Source of the DNA: a virus
Length of the DNA stretch: 20,883 nt
IMG/VR virus record: IMGVR_UViG_3300021090_001394
Span: 1 to 20,883 of that record
Strand: one strand, 5' to 3'
Shown: in pieces, positions 16,500 through 20,883 of the stretch
How the letters are laid out: each line of letters begins with the position of its first letter
How positions within the stretch are numbered: the stretch's first letter is position 1
Notes under the pieces: generated by a model
What the model was told of the DNA's origin: nothing
What the model saw: the letters and a program-made list of their open reading frames with translations, nothing else
Database searches by the model: none
Translations under genes and position numbers: made by a program

Positions 16500-19107
16500 T
16501 GCGTTTGGCTCTCGCCGGCGCCTTGATGGCGGCCGTCCTGGCGGGTTTGGGGGTGGCTTTGACGGCCTGGGCACGCTGCGTGGCCGCGGGCTTGGCGGAA
16601 GCGCCGCGCACTTTCTCTTTCGGTGGCGCACTGACCGGCGCCGGGGCCGCAGGCTCCTCCGCTTTCGGCTTGCGCGGCTTGCGCGCCTCGAATTCGAAGC
16701 CGACCCTGCCCTCGGGCGTCTTGACCAGGTAGGCCTTGAACGGCCGCCCCTTTCTGGAAATGAAGCGCGTGAAGAGGTCGGTGCGCCCGGTGGCAAGGAG
16801 CTTTTGCATCTGCGCACGCTCGACCGGTTGCTGCAGGATCATTTTCCCGGAGCGGAAATCGCAACTGCGGTCGGGGCCGACCGCCTTCTCGCATACATAT
16901 GCCACACCGTGCTCGAACACGCGCGATTTGCATTTGGGGCAGGCGCCGACGCTTTCCTGTCCACTGAAGTCAGGGGCGGCCTCCTCTTCTCCGGGGCGGG
17001 CCTGCCCGAAGTCGAATTCGAGCTTGAACTCGTCGGTCAGGCGCAGGCCTGCCGAGAACGGCTTGCCGGCGCGGCTGCGGAAACCGCTGAGCGGCCCGAT
17101 GAAGCGCTGGGTGATGAGTTCCGCCACTTCTTCCGGGGCCCACTCCCGGCCCGACAGCACGACCCACAGCGAGAAATCGCAGTTCTGGCATTGAAATTTG
17201 CGGTAATTCTCCTGCACCACGCCGCCGCACTTGGGACAGGGCGCCTCCACGGTGGTGTAGGCTTCCTCGGGGATGTCCCCGTTCTTGATGCGCTCGACCA
17301 GGTCGCGGGTCACCTGCTCGATGTGGTCCATGAATACATCGCGCTGGAGCTTGCCTGTTTCCATCAGCTTGAGCTGGTATTCCCAGTCCCCGGTCAGCTC
17401 GGGCGAGGTGATCTCGGTGACAGCGAAGAGGTGGAGCGCGAGCAGCAGCCTGAACGCCTTCCAGGTCGGCTTCAGCTCCCGCCCTTCGCGCTGCACGTAC
17501 CGCTCCTGGATCAGCCCTTCGATGACGGCGGCGCGGGTGGCGGGCGTGCCGAGTCCCTTGGCTTCCATCGCGGCGCGCAACTCATCGTCCTCGACCAGCT
17601 TGCCGGCGCCCTCCATGGCGGAAAGCAGCGTGGCTTCGGTATAGCGCGCCGGCGGCTTGGTCTGGTTTGCGAGGGCGTTCACTTCGAGGACGGTAACGTT
17701 TTCGCCGGCAGCGACGGCCGGCAGGTTCTGGGACTCCTCCTGCGCGGAGCGCCCGTATACTGCGAGCCAGCCCGGGATCTGCAGGATGCGGCCATCCGTC
17801 TTGAACTGGTGCTCGCCGACCTGGGTGACGCGTGTAGTCTGCAGGTACTCTGCCGCGGGATGGAACACCGCGAGGAAGCGCCGCACCACCAGGTCGTAGA
17901 GCTTGTGCTCGGCCTCGTTGAGGTGTGTCGGCAGCTGCAGCGTGGGGATGATCGCGAAGTGATCGCTCACTTTGGCGTTGTCGAACACGCGCTTGTTTGG
18001 CCGCACCCAGTTGTTCTTGAGGACGCTCTTGGCAAACGGCGCGTACTCGCGGGCGCCGGTGAGCAGCTGCATGGCCTTTTTCACCGTGCCGAGGTAGTCC
18101 TCGGGCAGCGCGCGCGAATCGGTGCGCGGGTAGGTCAGGACCTTGTGTCGCTCGTAAAGCGCCTGCGCCAGCGCCAGCGTGGTCTTGGCCGAGAAGCCGA
18201 AGCGCCCGTTCGCCTCGCGTTGCAGGCTGGTGAGATCGAACAGCAGGGGTGAAAGCTGCGTGGCGGGCCGGGTTTCGTCGCTGACGGTTCCGGACTGACC
18301 GCGGCATGCAGCCGCGATCGCTTCGGCATCGGCGGCGTTCCACAGCCGCTCGGCCTTGCGCTCGGCCTCCTCATCCTTCTTGAAGCCGGGATCGAACCAG
18401 CGCCCGGGATACTCGCCCGCCTTGGCTCCGAACCGCGCATGCACCTCCCAGTAATCGCGCGGCTTGAAGGCCCGAATGGCCTCCTCGCGCTCGACCAGGA
18501 TGGCGAGCGTCGGGGTCTGCACGCGGCCGACCGTGGTGAGGTAGAAACCGCCCTCCTTCGAATTGAAGGCGGTCATCGCCCGTGTGCCGTTGATGCCGAC
18601 CAGCCAGTCTGCCTCGGAGCGGCACTTCGCGGCGTCGGCAAGCGGCAGCAGTTCGCGGTCGGGGCGCAGCGCCTCAAAGCCCTCGCGAATCGCCGCGGGC
18701 GTCATCGACTGCAGCCACAGGCGCTGGATCGGCTTCTTCGCCCCCGCGTGCTGCACGATGTAACGGAAGATGAGCTCGCCCTCGCGGCCGGCGTCGCAGG
18801 CGTTGATGAGGCCGGTGACGTCCTTGCGCTTGATCAGCCGCAGCAGCAGGTTGAGCCGGCTCTCGTTCCTCTCGATCGGCGCGAGCTCGAAGCGCGGAGG
18901 GATCACCGGCAGGTGCGCGAACGACCATTTGCCGCGCTTGACCTCGTGTTCCTTCGGGACGGTGAGCTCGAGCAGGTGGCCGACCGCCGAGGAGAGCACG
19001 TAACCGCCGTCTTCGTAGTAGTCGCCATGACGCGTAAAGCCGCCGATTGCGCGCGCGATGTCGTTGGCGACCGAAGGCTTCTCCGTGATGATCAGTAGCT
19101 TGCTCAT
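16495..19107 (-). CDS. topB: DNA topoisomerase III (type IA)
   Basis: Single-strand passing topoisomerase that decatenates DNA and resolves recombination and replication intermediates. 870 residues from ATG at 19107 (MSKLLIITEKPSVANDIARA); an upstream in-frame ATG at 19134 adds nine residues that do not fit the family. TOPRIM: Glu9 and DAGREGE (Asp105). Also GRVQTPT (194-200) and the active-site Tyr326 in LTYPRTDSR. The C-terminal part carries two zinc-ribbon-like topoisomerase repeats: CPKC...CQNC at ~624-643 and CPKCKSRVFEHGVAYVC at ~723-739. It ends with a Lys/Ala/Pro-rich basic tail of ~70 residues, likely a disordered DNA-binding extension. This long form is common in betaproteobacteria. 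It converges on gyrB. Confidence 0.97.
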   Translation of the reverse strand: MSKLLIITEKPSVANDIARAIGGFTRHGDYYEDGGYVLSSAVGHLLELTVPKEHEVKRGKWSFAHLPVIPPRFELAPIERNESRLNLLLRLIKRKDVTGLINACDAGREGELIFRYIVQHAGAKKPIQRLWLQSMTPAAIREGFEALRPDRELLPLADAAKCRSEADWLVGINGTRAMTAFNSKEGGFYLTTVGRVQTPTLAILVEREEAIRAFKPRDYWEVHARFGAKAGEYPGRWFDPGFKKDEEAERKAERLWNAADAEAIAAACRGQSGTVSDETRPATQLSPLLFDLTSLQREANGRFGFSAKTTLALAQALYERHKVLTYPRTDSRALPEDYLGTVKKAMQLLTGAREYAPFAKSVLKNNWVRPNKRVFDNAKVSDHFAIIPTLQLPTHLNEAEHKLYDLVVRRFLAVFHPAAEYLQTTRVTQVGEHQFKTDGRILQIPGWLAVYGRSAQEESQNLPAVAAGENVTVLEVNALANQTKPPARYTEATLLSAMEGAGKLVEDDELRAAMEAKGLGTPATRAAVIEGLIQERYVQREGRELKPTWKAFRLLLALHLFAVTEITSPELTGDWEYQLKLMETGKLQRDVFMDHIEQVTRDLVERIKNGDIPEEAYTTVEAPCPKCGGVVQENYRKFQCQNCDFSLWVVLSGREWAPEEVAELITQRFIGPLSGFRSRAGKPFSAGLRLTDEFKLEFDFGQARPGEEEAAPDFSGQESVGACPKCKSRVFEHGVAYVCEKAVGPDRSCDFRSGKMILQQPVERAQMQKLLATGRTDLFTRFISRKGRPFKAYLVKTPEGRVGFEFEARKPRKPKAEEPAAPAPVSAPPKEKVRGASAKPAATQRAQAVKATPKPARTAAIKAPARAKRK

Positions 19108-19146
19108 CCGTACGCTGGACCCGTGTGCGGGCAAAAATAGCGCAAG

Positions 19147-19175
19147 ATGATAAGTACAATGATTTGTCTAGGCAA
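19147..19175 (-). promoter_or_regulatory. Candidate topB promoter
   Basis: On the - strand, -35 TTGCCT (RC of 19170-19175) and -10 TATCAT (RC of 19147-19152) are separated by 17 bp and lie about 40 bp before the topB start codon. The -10 matches five of six consensus bases and the -35 four of six. The -35 overlaps a GGCAAGC / GCTTGCC hairpin (19171-19191), which could be an operator or the end of the dprA transcript. Confidence 0.35.
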
Positions 19176-19191
19176 GCGCGGCGTGCTTGCC
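19171..19191. repeat. Hairpin in the topB-dprA gap
   Basis: Perfect 7-bp inverted repeat GGCAAGC / GCTTGCC with a 7-nt loop. It is downstream of dprA and just upstream of topB (both - strand). No T run follows on the - strand, so a Rho-independent terminator is doubtful. It overlaps the candidate topB -35 box. Confidence 0.5.
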
Positions 19192-19204
19192 GCAAGGGCG
19201 AACA

Positions 19205-19313
19205 CTGGTGCCGTTCCAACTATTGGTGACTCATCCGGTCGGTTGTGCTGGAACCGATTATCGCGGGCAGTCGAGTTATCGATGCCAGGAAAATCAAGTT
19301 GGAACGGCACTAG
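19205..19313. mobile_element. Inverted-repeat element (MITE-like or REP-like), 109 bp
   Basis: Terminal inverted repeats CTGGTGCCGTTCCAACT (19205-19221) and AGTTGGAACGGCACTAG (19297-19313) match at 16 of 17 positions, with a perfect 14-bp core. They enclose 75 bp with no gene. The right repeat contains the dprA stop codon (TAG on the - strand, 19310-19312), so the element supplies the end of dprA. No obvious target-site duplication is seen. It fits a miniature transposable element or an extended repetitive palindrome; a single copy cannot prove mobility. Confidence 0.55.
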
Positions 19314-20398
19314 CGCTGCACGCGCTGGATCAGGCCGCCCGGCAGCGATGCGATCTGCCCATCGAGCTCGAGCTGCGTGAGCAGGGCTGCGAGCTCTGCC
19401 GGCGGCAGGCCGCAGCGCGCTGCAAGCGTGTCCGGATCGCAGGGGTCGTAGCCGAGCGCATCGAGCAGGCGGCGCGTGCGCGCGTCGGCCGCGGCAGCGC
19501 GAGCGGGCGCGGCCGGCGCCGGCGCGGGCATCTGCAGCTCTTCCAGGATGTCGCGGGCACTTTCCACGAGCTTCGCACCTTGCTTGATCAGCGCGTGGCA
19601 GCCCTTGGCGAGCGGTGAGTGGATCGAACCGGGAACGGCGAACACTTCTCTGCCCTGCTCGGCCGCGAGACGCGCCGTGATGAGCGAGCCGCTGTCCGCC
19701 GCGGCTTCCACCACCAGGCAGCCGAGCGCAAGGCCGCTGATGAGGCGGTTGCGGCGAGGGAAATTCCCGGCCAGCGCGCGCGTGCCAAGCGGAAACTCGG
19801 AAACGAGGGCGCCGTTCTGCGCCAGTTGGTGCGCCAGCGCACGGTTGCGGGCGGGATAGACGATGTCGACGCCGGTGCCCAGGACCGCCACGCTGCTGGA
19901 GGCGCCGGCCAGCCCGCCGCGATGCGCCGCGGCGTCGGCACCGAGCGCGAGGCCGCTCACGACGGTCAGTCCGGCATCGGAGAGCGTTCTAGCGAAGGCC
20001 TCGGCGTTGGCCATGCCCTGCGCGGTCGCGTTGCGGCTGCCGACAACGGCTAGCGACGGCCGCGACAGCAGTTCGGCGCGACCTTTGACGTAGAGCAACG
20101 CCGGCGGGTCGGCGATTTGCAGGAGCCGTGGCGGGTAATGGTCGTCGGCCAGCGTGAGGACGCCATTCGCTGGGTCCTCGAGCCAGGCGCCGACAGCGGC
20201 TACGGACTCTTCGGCGCCGCCCTGCAGGATCGCGGCAGCGGTGGCATCGGCCACGTGCTGCGCGAGCGCGCTACGGCTCGCAGCAAGTATGCGCTGAGGG
20301 TCACCGAAGGCGGCAAGCAGTTGGCGCAGCGTCGCGCCGCCCAGGCCGGGCGTGAGGCTCAGCTTGAGCCAGGAGGCGAGTTCCGGGTCGAGCGGCAT
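19310..20398 (-). CDS. dprA: DNA processing protein DprA (Smf)
   Basis: Binds incoming single-stranded DNA during natural transformation and loads RecA. 362 residues, the long proteobacterial form. N-terminal SAM-like domain (~1-60: WLKLSLTPGLGGATLRQLL). Rossmann-like domain ~105-290: LAVVGSRNATAQG (116-128), VVSGLALGADAAAHRGGL, VLGTGVDIVYPARN, NFPRRNRLISGLA (212-224), ADSGSLITARLAAEQGR and FAVPGSIHSPLAKGCHALI. C-terminal winged-helix (DML1-like) domain after an Ala/Pro-rich linker, ending LPGGLIQRVQR. All signature residues are present. Its stop codon lies in a flanking inverted repeat. The ATG is 51 bp downstream of the LysM-type gene stop, so they are probably co-transcribed. In relatives smg often lies between dprA and topB; here it is absent. 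Confidence 0.97.
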   Translation of the reverse strand: MPLDPELASWLKLSLTPGLGGATLRQLLAAFGDPQRILAASRSALAQHVADATAAAILQGGAEESVAAVGAWLEDPANGVLTLADDHYPPRLLQIADPPALLYVKGRAELLSRPSLAVVGSRNATAQGMANAEAFARTLSDAGLTVVSGLALGADAAAHRGGLAGASSSVAVLGTGVDIVYPARNRALAHQLAQNGALVSEFPLGTRALAGNFPRRNRLISGLALGCLVVEAAADSGSLITARLAAEQGREVFAVPGSIHSPLAKGCHALIKQGAKLVESARDILEELQMPAPAPAAPARAAAADARTRRLLDALGYDPCDPDTLAARCGLPPAELAALLTQLELDGQIASLPGGLIQRVQR

Positions 20399-20421
20399 GT
20401 GGCGGACGCAAGGCTGCCGCC

Positions 20422-20439
20422 CGCCGCGCCGGCGCGGCG
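20422..20439. repeat. 18-bp perfect palindrome between the LysM-type gene and dprA
   Basis: CGCCGCGCCGGCGCGGCG is fully self-complementary and fills part of the 51-bp gap upstream of dprA. On the - strand it precedes the dprA ATG by about 23 bp. It may form a strong RNA stem that limits dprA translation or acts as an attenuator. GC-rich genomes do contain such palindromes by chance. Confidence 0.45.
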
Positions 20440-20449
20440 CCGAGCGGGA

Positions 20450-20883
20450 TCAGGGGTTGGTGACGAGGTCGTTGATCGCAACCGGGCGTGAGGCCTGCAT
20501 CACGAGCCCGAATGCGGCGCGGTCGAATGTGCGAAACACCATCACCAGGCCGAAGCGCTCGTCGGGCAACTTGGCGGCGTCCTCCTCGGTGATGCGCCGG
20601 CCGCGCTGGTAGAGCGGCGCGTCGCGCGGCGTGATTTCTTCGCTGTAATAGGCCCGCGGCGAGTCGTTCAGGGCGAATCCCGTTGTTCCATAGAGGGGTG
20701 CCATGCGCGTTCCGTAGGCGAGCGTGCTTTGGCTGCGGTGAATCGCCAAAACGTGCCCCACCTCGAGGCCGTCTTTCGATCCCTTGGACAGCGCCACGAT
20801 GCCAAGCGGGCCGGTTTCTCCGAGACTGCCGTAGGTCGACATGATGCGCCCCCGCACCGGTTTCCACGGCGCGCGCGGCACGT
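20450..20883 (-). CDS. LysM-family peptidoglycan-associated protein, C-terminal part (cut by window edge)
   Basis: Only the last ~144 residues are inside the window; the gene continues past 20883, so its LysM repeat and any signal peptide are not visible. The visible part (GRIMSTYGSLGETGPLGIVA, SKGSKDGLEVGHVLAIHR, ITEEDAAKLPDERFGLVMVFRTFDRAAFGLVMQASRPVAINDLVTNP) matches the C-terminal domain I associate with LysM proteins encoded upstream of dprA in betaproteobacteria, commonly next to def and fmt. Likely a cell-envelope protein. The identification rests on this motif memory and the dprA neighbour. An in-frame GTG at 20881 is probably internal, not the start. Confidence 0.75.
   Translation of the reverse strand, partial: VPRAPWKPVRGRIMSTYGSLGETGPLGIVALSKGSKDGLEVGHVLAIHRSQSTLAYGTRMAPLYGTTGFALNDSPRAYYSEEITPRDAPLYQRGRRITEEDAAKLPDERFGLVMVFRTFDRAAFGLVMQASRPVAINDLVTNP

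Noticed and set aside
19208-19310. Integron attC-like site in the topB-dprA gap
   Set aside because: The arm ends (TTCCAAC and GTTGGAA) deviate from RYYYAAC and GTTRRRY, and no integrase or cassette context is present.

Overview
The window joins two parts. Positions 1 to about 12,900 are the late (structural) part of a tailed-phage-type element. Positions about 12,920 to 20,883 are a bacterial chromosome. The chromosomal genes (dnaN followed directly by gyrB with no recF between them, then topB, dprA and a LysM-family gene on the opposite strand) and their high GC point to a betaproteobacterium. This is inferred from gene order and protein character, not from a database search.

The element reads left to right on the + strand. 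It starts with P27-type small terminase, large terminase, a small membrane protein, an HK97-type portal, a prohead protease and an HK97-fold major capsid protein. An intrinsic terminator follows, then a 145-residue probable head accessory protein. Next come a methyltransferase/DUF115-like fusion, two small proteins, and a host-recognition block: a 93-residue protein, a 434-residue Asp-box (sialidase-like) protein and a 620-residue PKD plus right-handed beta-helix protein. Four more small proteins follow, with a strong hairpin before the last one. No head-tail connector, tail tube, tape measure, baseplate, holin or endolysin is recognisable in the window. The element is therefore either a phage whose tail and lysis genes lie to the left, or a capsid-forming satellite-like element that borrows tails.

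The last element gene (12656-12895, AT-rich) ends only 24 bp before dnaN. dnaN has no visible Shine-Dalgarno sequence and no dnaA precedes it, so the element appears inserted in the dnaA-dnaN interval next to the replication origin, with its right junction just before the dnaN start codon.

The chromosomal part is compact. dnaN and gyrB form one + strand unit (sliding clamp and gyrase). It meets topB (topoisomerase III, - strand) at a bidirectional terminator that overlaps both stop codons. dprA (DNA-uptake RecA loader) and the 3' part of a LysM-type gene follow on the - strand. The 202-bp topB-dprA gap holds a possible topB promoter and a 109-bp inverted-repeat element whose right arm contains the dprA stop codon.

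The most noteworthy signals are a run of 10 G near the start of the Asp-box tail protein gene (possible phase variation), the missing tail module, the dnaN junction, the methyltransferase fusion, a hairpin that masks a ribosome binding site, and the inverted-repeat element. No gene-free stretch exceeds 300 bp. I see no tRNA, rRNA or CRISPR array.
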